Shown piece by piece: positions 40,651 to 46,960 of a DNA stretch of 46,960 nt. The DNA lies in contig JAIOHV010000206.1 in NCBI GenBank assembly GCA_019912885.1, forward strand, positions 1 through 46,960. Direction: 5' to 3'. Position numbers and translations under genes: made by a program. Source of the DNA: a bacterium. GTDB lineage: Bacteria; Lernaellota; Lernaellaia; JACKCT01. The notes beneath the pieces are model-generated. The model ran no database searches and had not been told where the DNA came from. It was given only the letters and a program-made list of their open reading frames with translations. How positions within the stretch are numbered: the first letter of the stretch is position 1; every line of letters begins with the position of its first letter.

Positions 40651-42565
40651 AGCGACGCTGACCAAGGTCCGCACGAGGGACGCGGAGGTCCCGATCCTCC
40701 CGCGCATCCAGGACCCGGCCGACCTGCGCGCTCTGCCCGAAGACGCGCTCGAACAGGTCTGCCGTGAGGTCCGCGAATACCTCATCAACGTGGTCAGCCG
40801 GACCGGCGGGCATTTTTCGAGCAATCTCGGCTCCGTCGAGCTGACCGTGGCGCTGCACTACGTCTTCAACACGCCGTACGACAAGCTGATCTGGGACGTC
40901 GGCCACCAGGCGTATCCCCACAAGATCCTCTGCGGCCGGCGCGACCGCCTGCACTCCATCCGCCAGTTCGGCGGGCTTTCCGGCTTTCCGCACTACGACG
41001 AGTCCGAGCACGACATGTTCATGATCGGTCACGCCGGAACGAGCATCTCAAGCGCGATGGGTGTGTGCGAGGCGTGCTGGCTCGCCGGCGAGGACCGCAA
41101 GGTCGTCGCCGTCATCGGCGACGGCTCGCTGACCGCGGGCATGGCGTTCGAGGCGATGAACCACGCGGGGCACAGCAACCGCGCGCCGATTGTCGTTCTG
41201 AACGACAACGACATGAGCATCGATCCGAACGTCGGAGCGCTTTCCTCGTTCCTGTCGCGCCGGCGCATCGGTAAGACCGCCCAGTCGATCAAAAACGGTA
41301 TCCGCGCGTTTCTCGAGGCGATGGGCCCGATGGGCGAAAACGCCATCGGCGTCGCCAAGAAGCTCGAGGAACACACCGTCGGCCTCGTCTCGCCCGGCTC
41401 GCTGTTCGAGGCGCTGGGGTTCACGTACGTCGGCCCCATCGACGGCCACGACATCCACACGCTCGTGGACACCCTGCGCGCGGTGAAGAACACGGCCGGC
41501 CCGGTGCTCGTCCACGCGCTCACGGTGAAGGGCAAAGGCTACGCGCCCGCGGAGGCCGATCCGCTGAAGTACCACGGCATCTCGAAGTTCGATCCCGCGG
41601 TGGGCATCGTCAGCGCGCCGTCGAAAAAGACCGCCGCGCCGACCTACACGGATGTCTTCGCGGACGCGGTCGTGGACATGGCGCGAAAGGACACGTCCGT
41701 CGTCGGCATCAGCGCCGCGATGCTATCCGGCACGGGGCTCATCAAATTGATGAAGACCTTCCCCGACCGCTGCTACGACGTCGGCATCGCGGAGCAGCAC
41801 GCCGTCACCTTCTCCGCGGGCCTGGCCAAGATGGGCTTCAAGCCGATCGCCGCGATCTATTCGACCTTCCTGCAACGCGGGTTCGATCAGGTCGTGCACG
41901 ACGTGCTTTTGCAAAATCTGCCGGTCGTCTTCGCGCTCGATCGCGGCGGCCTCGCGGGCGCGGACGGCCCCTCGCACCACGGCGCTTTCGACATCGCCTA
42001 CCTGCGCGGCCTGCCGCGCATCGCCCTCATGGCCCCCAAGGACGAGGCCGAGTTGCGCGACATGGTGTATTCCGCGGTCGAATACCGCATGCCCGTTGCG
42101 CTACGTTACCCGCGCGGCAACGGCCCGGGCGCGGCCGTCGGCGCGGGATTCAACCTGCTGCCGTTCGGAAAGGGCGAGCTGCTTCGCGAGGGCGATGACC
42201 TTGTCATCGTCGCGTACGGCAACCGCGTCTACCCCGCGTTAACCGTCGCCGAGGCGCTCGCGAAGGAAGGCAAGAGCGTCGCGGTCATCAACGCGCGCTT
42301 CGCCAAGCCGCTCGACGCCGGCCTCATCCTGCCGTGGGCGAAAAAGACCCGCCGCGTCGTCACGGTGGAAGACGGTGCGCGCCGCGGCGGATTCGGAAGC
42401 GCGGTGCTCGAACTGCTCGCCGAAGACGATGCGACCGGCGTTCGCGTGCGCATGGTCGGCCTGCCGGACGAATTCGTCGAGCACGGAACGCAGCAAGAAC
42501 TGTGGACCAAATACGGTATCGACGAGGCGGGCATCGAAAAAGCCGTCCGCGAACTTCTGCGCTGA
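40625..42565 (+). CDS. dxs: 1-deoxy-D-xylulose-5-phosphate synthase
   Basis: 646 residues from the ATG at 40625 (GAGGGAC site); an ATG at 40637 is a close alternative. The enzyme joins pyruvate and glyceraldehyde 3-phosphate with TPP, the first step of the MEP isoprenoid route. Signatures: GGHFSSNLGSVELTVALHYV at the N-terminus, the TPP motif GDGSLTAGMAFEAMNHAGH with Asn partner, GPIDGHDIHTLVDTL, DVGIAEQHAVTFSAG (Glu) and DRGGLAGADGPSHHGAFD. Length is standard. It overlaps xseB, and tlyA follows 7 bases on. Confidence 0.98.
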   Translation: MKPTMTTLEATLTKVRTRDAEVPILPRIQDPADLRALPEDALEQVCREVREYLINVVSRTGGHFSSNLGSVELTVALHYVFNTPYDKLIWDVGHQAYPHKILCGRRDRLHSIRQFGGLSGFPHYDESEHDMFMIGHAGTSISSAMGVCEACWLAGEDRKVVAVIGDGSLTAGMAFEAMNHAGHSNRAPIVVLNDNDMSIDPNVGALSSFLSRRRIGKTAQSIKNGIRAFLEAMGPMGENAIGVAKKLEEHTVGLVSPGSLFEALGFTYVGPIDGHDIHTLVDTLRAVKNTAGPVLVHALTVKGKGYAPAEADPLKYHGISKFDPAVGIVSAPSKKTAAPTYTDVFADAVVDMARKDTSVVGISAAMLSGTGLIKLMKTFPDRCYDVGIAEQHAVTFSAGLAKMGFKPIAAIYSTFLQRGFDQVVHDVLLQNLPVVFALDRGGLAGADGPSHHGAFDIAYLRGLPRIALMAPKDEAELRDMVYSAVEYRMPVALRYPRGNGPGAAVGAGFNLLPFGKGELLREGDDLVIVAYGNRVYPALTVAEALAKEGKSVAVINARFAKPLDAGLILPWAKKTRRVVTVEDGARRGGFGSAVLELLAEDDATGVRVRMVGLPDEFVEHGTQQELWTKYGIDEAGIEKAVRELLR

Positions 42566-42572
42566 CGCGGAA

Positions 42573-43343
42573 TTGCCGACGCACGCACGCGATAGCAACC
42601 CCAAAAAATTCCGCCTTGATCGCGCCCTCGTCGAGCGCGGGTTCGCCCCCACGCGCGAGCGAGCCCAGGCGATGATCCTCGCCGGCATCGTGTTCGTCGG
42701 CGGCGAGCGCGCGGACAAGGCCGGGCGCGAGGTTTCGCCGGACGCGGCGATCGAAATTCGCGGCGACGCCAATCCCTACGTTTCGCGCGGCGGCCTGAAG
42801 CTTGAACCGGCCCTCGATCATTTCGGCATTAACGCAAACGGCCTGGTGATCCTGGACGTGGGCATCTCCACCGGCGGCTTCACCGATTGCCTGCTTGCCC
42901 GCGGCGCCGCTCGTGCGATCGGCGTGGACGTGGGTTATGGGCAAGTCGCCTGGTCGTTGCGAAGCGATCCGCGCGTGCGTCTGCTCGAGCGCACCAATGC
43001 CCGGACGATCACCCCGGAGGCGATCGGTGAGACGGTCGATCTCGCGGTTATCGACGTCAGCTTCATTTCCCTGCGCCTGGTGCTGCCCGCCGTCGCCGCT
43101 TGCGTAAAGGAGGACGGGCGGATCCTCGCGCTCGTCAAACCGCAGTTCGAGGCGGGCCGGGGGCGCGTCGGCTCCGGCGGCGTCGTGCGCGACGAGGCCG
43201 TGCGCGTGGACGCCATCGAATCGGTGCGACGGTTCGCGCGCGAAAACCTGCGCCTCTCGGATCGGGGCGCGTTCGACAGCCCCGTCGAAGGACCCAAGGG
43301 AAACCGCGAGTGTTTCGTCCTTTGGGAAAAATCGCCCGCGTAA
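42573..43343 (+). CDS. tlyA: TlyA family 2'-O-rRNA methyltransferase
   Basis: 256 residues from the TTG at 42573, 7 bases after the dxs stop. The S4 RNA-binding domain covers about 12-70 (FRLDRALVERGFAPTRERAQ). PYVSRGGLKLEPALD then leads into the FtsJ/RrmJ-like fold. The SAM-binding motif is ILDVGISTGGFTDCLLARGA, and GVDVGYGQVAW and LVKPQFEAGRG follow, including the Lys and Asp of the catalytic set. Family members methylate C1409 of 16S and sometimes C1920 of 23S rRNA. It is often found beside dxs and xseB, as here. A stronger start codon is not available. Confidence 0.94.
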   Translation: MPTHARDSNPKKFRLDRALVERGFAPTRERAQAMILAGIVFVGGERADKAGREVSPDAAIEIRGDANPYVSRGGLKLEPALDHFGINANGLVILDVGISTGGFTDCLLARGAARAIGVDVGYGQVAWSLRSDPRVRLLERTNARTITPEAIGETVDLAVIDVSFISLRLVLPAVAACVKEDGRILALVKPQFEAGRGRVGSGGVVRDEAVRVDAIESVRRFARENLRLSDRGAFDSPVEGPKGNRECFVLWEKSPA

Positions 43344-43368
43344 CAACCGTTTCGGACCGAAAATCATG

Positions 43369-43398
43369 TTGACGCCCGTTGATTCCCGCGCGTACTAT
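43369..43398 (+). promoter_or_regulatory. Sigma-70-type promoter of the small membrane gene
   Basis: A -35 box TTGACG (43369-43374) and a -10 box TACTAT (43393-43398) are separated by 18 bases. They lie about 30 bases upstream of the ATG at 43429. Found by eye. Confidence 0.6.
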
Positions 43399-43428
43399 GT
43401 AATGGATATAACATATCGGAGGTCAGCA

Positions 43429-43692
43429 ATGGCCGAAATGAACCTGCGGCAAACCCTGTCGGTGTGGTGGTCTTTCTTGTGGAGGGCGGCCCTCGCCAGC
43501 GCCGTCGCCGGAGCCATTCTGTCGTTTTTCGGCGGCGTGCTGATCGGCACCGTGACGCAATTTGAGGTCGCGCGAAAGGTCGGCATCGCGATCGGTTTGA
43601 TCGCGTCGATTCCGATCAGCGTCTGGGCGCTCGATTCGGCGCTCAAGAAAAAGTATCAGGGGTTTTCAATCACGCTGGTGCGCCATCCCTGA
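43429..43692 (+). CDS. Small two-helix membrane protein
   Basis: 87 residues from the ATG at 43429, with GGAGGT at good spacing. Two hydrophobic segments (about 20-38 and 47-65) are joined by a polar turn (TQFEVARKV), after a soluble N-terminus (AEMNLRQTLSVWWSFLWRA). The C-terminus is basic (KKKYQGFSITLVRHP). It is not recognised. It has its own promoter at 43369 and is convergent with the MepA-like gene. Confidence 0.72.
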   Translation: MAEMNLRQTLSVWWSFLWRAALASAVAGAILSFFGGVLIGTVTQFEVARKVGIAIGLIASIPISVWALDSALKKKYQGFSITLVRHP

Positions 43693-43701
43693 CGGCGCGG
43701 A

Positions 43702-44409
43702 TCAGTCAACGCACCAGTAGTCCGCCGGCGGGCAGTGGAAGCGGATGTGCATGTGATCGCGGTGGCCGGACGCGTGACGGATGACGCCCGCGCGCGTGCC
43801 GCGCTTGCGCGGAAATTGAAACCACGTGCTCAGCCGCTCGCCGGAAAACGCGAGACCGACGTGCCGGCGCAAGGCGTCGGCCAGCGTGCTGTCCAAAAAA
43901 ATGTACTGAACGCGGTCGGTCAAAAGCAGCGTCTCGATGAATAGCCACGTCGTTGCGACATCCAGGGTTTCGGGCGTCGCTGTTTTGAACGACGATTCAA
44001 ACTTTCCGTTCAATTTGTAGAGGGCGATATCGACGTCGCGGCCCGACTGATGGCTGCGGTGCGGCGAAAGCGGCCCGCCGCCGTCGATCGAGATATCGCC
44101 CATCAGAAGATCGGGCGCTCCCGGCGAGTTCGCCTGCGTTTCGACGATGGCGCGGGTGAGCAGCGCGACCGTTTCGTCCGTCCCGAAGACGCGGTCGGGG
44201 TTCGCGACGCGCACGCCGGGAAACGGCACGAAAAGGGCGCCGTCCACCAGGTGGCCGCCGTTGGGCCGGCGAATCGATCCGGTCGGCCGGGTGGGACGGA
44301 TTACGCCTTCGGGCTCGACGGCCGGCCGTGGCGCGCAAGCGGATGCGACGAGCGCGGCGCAAACGGCGGCGGTGAGCGAAAACCGGCGTCGGGTTGCCAA
44401 TCCGTTCAT
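43702..44409 (-). CDS. MepA-like penicillin-insensitive murein endopeptidase, lipoprotein
   Basis: 235 residues from the ATG at 44409, which gives a lipoprotein signal (AAVCAALVASAC). Zinc motif HRSHQSGRDVDIAL (about 116-130) and HRDHMHIRFHCP at the C-terminus match peptidase M74 (MepA), whose ligands are two His and one Asp. MepA cuts D-Ala-mDAP cross-links in the periplasm. The Cys residues near the C-terminus (HCP, WCVD) may form the family disulfide. It is lipid-anchored here, unlike soluble E. coli MepA. It is divergent from the HDOD gene by about 250 bases. No strong Shine-Dalgarno is seen. Confidence 0.88.
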   Translation of the reverse strand: MNGLATRRRFSLTAAVCAALVASACAPRPAVEPEGVIRPTRPTGSIRRPNGGHLVDGALFVPFPGVRVANPDRVFGTDETVALLTRAIVETQANSPGAPDLLMGDISIDGGGPLSPHRSHQSGRDVDIALYKLNGKFESSFKTATPETLDVATTWLFIETLLLTDRVQYIFLDSTLADALRRHVGLAFSGERLSTWFQFPRKRGTRAGVIRHASGHRDHMHIRFHCPPADYWCVD

Positions 44410-44658
44410 ATTATTGTCGTTTCGGTCGTTCGATCGCGCGGGTTTACCGATTGATCGCGCCGTTATCATACCTAAAGGAGATGTTGAGGATCAAGCTCGA
44501 ATCAAGTTGATTTCTTTCCAGAATTGCGTCACATATCGGGGGCGCTCCGTCACGGATCATGGCGGCCGCCCGCCGGCGCTGCTGGGTCGCTTGCGAAAGA
44601 TCGCGGCTCCGGCCACGATTGCGGTCGGCGATATCTCGTTCGCCCAAGGATAAAAAAA
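44410..44658. other. Intergenic region before the HDOD gene
   Basis: 249 bases, AT-rich at 44410-44540 and GC-rich after. Includes AAAGGAG at about 44474, not followed by a usable frame, and a structured GC stretch at 44560-44640. AAGGA at about 44647-44651 precedes the GTG start of the HDOD gene. Divergent promoters are expected but not resolved. Confidence 0.4.
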
Positions 44659-45552
44659 GTGACGCAAACGGATAACGAGATTCTTCGACATCTTGACAAG
44701 GTTCGCGATTTTCCCACGTTGCCGCGCGTGGTGACCCGGCTCAATGAGGCGGTCGCCAGCCCGCATACCTCGACCGCCGACGTCGCATGCATTCTACAGG
44801 ACGACCCGGCCGTTTCCGCCAAACTCCTGCGGCTCGTGAACTCGGCTTTTTATGCACGGGGTAACCGCTCGGAAATTACGTCGGTGCCGTTTGCGGTGGC
44901 GCGGTTGGGGTTTCGCGAAGTCCGTAACCTCGTCATGACGCTCTCCGTTTTCAGTCAGTTCCAGCAAAAAAGTTCGGTTCTGGATCTTCCGAATTTCTGG
45001 CGCCACAGCATTTCGGTGGCCGTGGCTTCGCGCGTCGTTCACGGGTTTGCCGTCAATTCCGGGGAGCACACACCGCCGGCGCCGGAGCCGGACGGCGAAT
45101 ACGCGTGCGGTCTTTTGCACGATATGGGCTTGCTTGTCCTGTCTCTCTATTTTCCCCAGAAGTTGCGCGACGTGCTGAAGCAACACGCTCAGTCCGGGTA
45201 TACGCTCCACGCCGTTGAGGAGGAGATGCTCGGCGTTACGCACGCAACCCTCGGCGGGTTCGTCGCCCGCATGTGGCAATTGCCGGAATTCGTGGCGATC
45301 GCGATCGAAAATCACCACACGCCCGATCAGGCGCCGGAATCCGCACGGCGATTGTCGTACGTCGTGCAACTGGCGGATTACGTTTGCAATCTTCATTGGC
45401 CGGCCCACACCGTGGAAGCCGCGCTTGGCGAAGAACAAAAGCATCTGGCCGCGGTGAAGGCGCTCGGTATCCGCGTCAAGCAGATTCCCGAAATCCTCGA
45501 TCTCGTCGGCGAGGAGGCGTCCCGCTCCCAGGTCATTGTCGCGCTCGGCTAA
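44659..45552 (+). CDS. HDOD domain protein
   Basis: 297 residues from the GTG at 44659 with AAGGA at spacing 7-8. The HDOD core is clear: FPTLPRVVTRLNEAVASP, ILQDDPAVSAKLLRLVNSAFY, and CGLLHDMGLLVL, followed by HATLGGFVARMWQLPEFVAIAI and ENHHTPDQAP. HDOD is the metal-less relative of HD domains; members act in stress and c-di-GMP-linked signalling, usually without enzyme activity. No output domain is fused here. No terminus or other motif points to a partner. Confidence 0.93.
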   Translation: MTQTDNEILRHLDKVRDFPTLPRVVTRLNEAVASPHTSTADVACILQDDPAVSAKLLRLVNSAFYARGNRSEITSVPFAVARLGFREVRNLVMTLSVFSQFQQKSSVLDLPNFWRHSISVAVASRVVHGFAVNSGEHTPPAPEPDGEYACGLLHDMGLLVLSLYFPQKLRDVLKQHAQSGYTLHAVEEEMLGVTHATLGGFVARMWQLPEFVAIAIENHHTPDQAPESARRLSYVVQLADYVCNLHWPAHTVEAALGEEQKHLAAVKALGIRVKQIPEILDLVGEEASRSQVIVALG

Positions 45553-45649
45553 ATGTCCCTCGGCGGCCGATTCCAGGCCGATTTTCGCGCTCCTCCCCCC
45601 GGCTTCGCATCATGCGGGCCGTGATTTCTCTTACTTGATAATTTTCCAT

Positions 45650-45678
45650 TTGCAATTTCTTGTGTTTGCCGCTATTTT
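45650..45678 (+). promoter_or_regulatory. Possible promoter of the Kelch gene
   Basis: TTGCAA (45650-45655) and TATTTT (45673-45678) lie 17 bases apart in an AT-rich stretch about 75 bases before the start. Each box matches consensus at 4 of 6 positions. Confidence 0.35.
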
Positions 45679-45753
45679 CACCCCTCGTTTCAACGCGTCA
45701 GAAAAATATACGACGGAAATTCGTGGAATTGAGCATCGCCCGGGGGGGAATCG

Positions 45754-46960
45754 ATGCGCCATCATTCGAACGACCGACCCGCGCGCCATCGTGGTGCGTC
45801 GCCGGCCGGATCCGGGAGCCGCCACGCGGCACTAAGGTCCGTCTCCGTTGCGATGATGCTCGCGCTCGTCCTGCTGTTTGCCGGTCACGCGCAGGCGGCG
45901 ATTCGATCGACGACGGGCACGGTCGTCGACTGGTTTGACGAATACGACAAGGGCGACGATTTCGACATTCCGGTCACGAGCGCGATCGACGGTCCGTGGA
46001 CCAATGGCATCCCCACGAATTATTATTACATGGACAACGCCACGGTTTCCAACGGCGTGTCGCTATACAATATTGAAGGCTTCGACTTTCTGGTCTATTA
46101 CTATTTCGGCGTATCGGGCGGCGTCGTCGAGCGGTTTAATGCCGGCGCATGGAATCTTGAGTCGCTGGCGCCGGACTTCCTGACGTACACCGTTCGCGCC
46201 GCCATCGCGGGCAACGAAGTTTTCGTCAGTGCGGGCGGTATCGACGGCGCCATGGCGCCGAGCGCGAACACCTTTTATCGATACAACATCGCGACAAATA
46301 CCTGGGACACGCGGGCGTCGGTGCCGGGCGGAAAGACGTGGGCGCCGCAGCTCGTTGCGCTCGACGGCTACATCTACATGGTCGGGGGCGGCGACCTTTC
46401 GAGCGGATTCGTGCCGTCAAACCAGTTATTGCGTTACGACCCCATCGGCAACACGTGGCTGGCGCGCGCGAACATGCCGGGTGCGCGCGGGTTTCATTGT
46501 GCGTTTCCGTACAATAGCCAGATCTACGTCGTAGGCGGCTTTGACGGCGCCAGCGCCCTTTCGACGGGATACATCTACAACCCGGGGACAAACACCTGGT
46601 CCGTCGACGCAACGAGCCTGCCCGCGGCTCGTTGGGGCGCGGCTTGCATGGGGTCCGGCGGCGGGGGGGAACGTTTCATCCTCGCGGCCGGCGTTGATTC
46701 GGGCGGATCGCTCGCAGCGAATTCCTATTTCCGGAACGCGGCCGCGGGCGGCGGCTGGTCTGATTTCGGCAACATGTTCCGTCCCGTCTACCGCACCTCG
46801 GGCGCGGTCATCGGTAATACGGCATACGTGGTGCAGGGCGCGGACGGGAATTATCCGTTCTACGCGTTCAACGACATCACGATCGTGCAGAACAGCCCAA
46901 TCCCGACGACCACAACGACGACGACAACGACGACGACCACAACGACGACGACCACAACGA
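45754..46960 (+). CDS. Secreted Kelch-repeat protein with poly-Thr linker (cut by window end)
   Basis: At least 402 codons from the ATG at 45754 (GGGGGGAA upstream); the open frame runs off the end. A long basic N-region precedes the signal segment (MMLALVLLFAGHAQA, about residues 34-48). Kelch-type blades follow: VFVSAGGIDG, FYRYNIATNTW, IYMVGGGDLSS, LLRYDPIGNTW, IYVVGGFDGAS, YIYNPGTNTW. They form a beta-propeller, used for binding. At the end a run of Thr codons (about 46908 on) starts a linker that leads to unseen C-terminal domains. It is probably surface-exposed. An internal ATG at 45853 is a later start. Confidence 0.85.
   Translation, partial: MRHHSNDRPARHRGASPAGSGSRHAALRSVSVAMMLALVLLFAGHAQAAIRSTTGTVVDWFDEYDKGDDFDIPVTSAIDGPWTNGIPTNYYYMDNATVSNGVSLYNIEGFDFLVYYYFGVSGGVVERFNAGAWNLESLAPDFLTYTVRAAIAGNEVFVSAGGIDGAMAPSANTFYRYNIATNTWDTRASVPGGKTWAPQLVALDGYIYMVGGGDLSSGFVPSNQLLRYDPIGNTWLARANMPGARGFHCAFPYNSQIYVVGGFDGASALSTGYIYNPGTNTWSVDATSLPAARWGAACMGSGGGGERFILAAGVDSGGSLAANSYFRNAAAGGGWSDFGNMFRPVYRTSGAVIGNTAYVVQGADGNYPFYAFNDITIVQNSPIPTTTTTTTTTTTTTTTTTT
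46908..46960 (+). repeat. Poly-Thr codon tract (ACG/ACC/ACA)
   Basis: Tandem threonine codons at the C-terminal end of the Kelch protein, running off the window. They encode a low-complexity extracellular linker and are liable to change length. Confidence 0.9.

Noticed and set aside
44560-44640. GEMM-type c-di-GMP riboswitch before the HDOD gene
   Set aside because: GCGAAAG and CTCCGGCC fragments recall the motif, but the conserved CAAA and GGGaCGCAAAGCC blocks are not in place.
45556-45600. Intrinsic terminator after the HDOD gene
   Set aside because: CGGCC-GATTCCA-GGCCG then ATTTT is only a 5-bp stem with a short T-run, too weak to call.

Overview
The window is GC-rich bacterial DNA with dense coding and strong GC3 bias. 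It comes from a diderm: there are several outer-membrane beta-barrels, lipoproteins with lipoboxes, a TlyA-type methyltransferase, a MepA-like lipoprotein and HslUV. Folate-dependent TrmFO, an Fe-S type PurF, Asp-rich lipoprotein linkers, poly-Thr linkers on secreted Kelch proteins and a large load of dispersed intergenic repeats suggest an uncultured deltaproteobacterium-like or myxococcal-grade lineage. That placement is inference; no rRNA gene is present.

Layout. 1-2.3 kb: tail of an upstream gene coupled to a stand-alone M17-N domain protein, then an outer-membrane barrel. 2.3-7.7 kb: tRNA-Pro(UGG), an S9 peptidase and a hybrid histidine kinase, all on the minus strand, with a 36-bp tandem repeat between the last two. 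7.8-8.4 kb: an outer-membrane protein with a poly-Asp insert. 8.4-18.8 kb: a long minus-strand block read tldD-like, dprA, topA, trmFO, xerC, hslV, hslU, matching the dprA-topA-trmFO-codV-clpQ-clpY order of Bacillus subtilis. 19-27.5 kb: Asp-rich glycosidase-like lipoprotein, cob(I)alamin adenosyltransferase, a large GT-C-like membrane protein, and a divergent pair of diheme cytochrome c and porin-like barrel. 27.7-35.6 kb: purine theme, with an NCS2 purine permease, then an MBL hydrolase, purB and purF coupled to a polytopic membrane protein. 35.6-37.9 kb: a DUF4258/DUF2283 pair and a long-chain acyl-CoA synthetase with a clear terminator. 38.3-39.9 kb: an AT-richer island of unrecognised small genes. 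40.2-43.7 kb: xseB-dxs-tlyA with a good promoter, then a small membrane protein. 43.7-46.96 kb: MepA-like endopeptidase, HDOD protein, and a Kelch-repeat secreted protein cut off by the window end.

The most unusual aspect is the intergenic DNA. At least eight families of short degenerate repeats occupy nearly every gap. Examples are GGGAATTGGGAAT words, ATGGACATC words, CACGGAG/CTCCGTG inverted arrays, GC palindromes of the GGGACCGC type, and CCGCT..CTGACG units. Several start exactly on a stop codon; one sits in frame inside a gene; one has an 11-bp perfect terminal inverted repeat; one 188-bp block is duplicated at a 360-bp offset. The AT-rich island at 38.3-39.9 kb is bracketed by oppositely oriented copies of two of these families and is the best candidate here for an undescribed acquired module.
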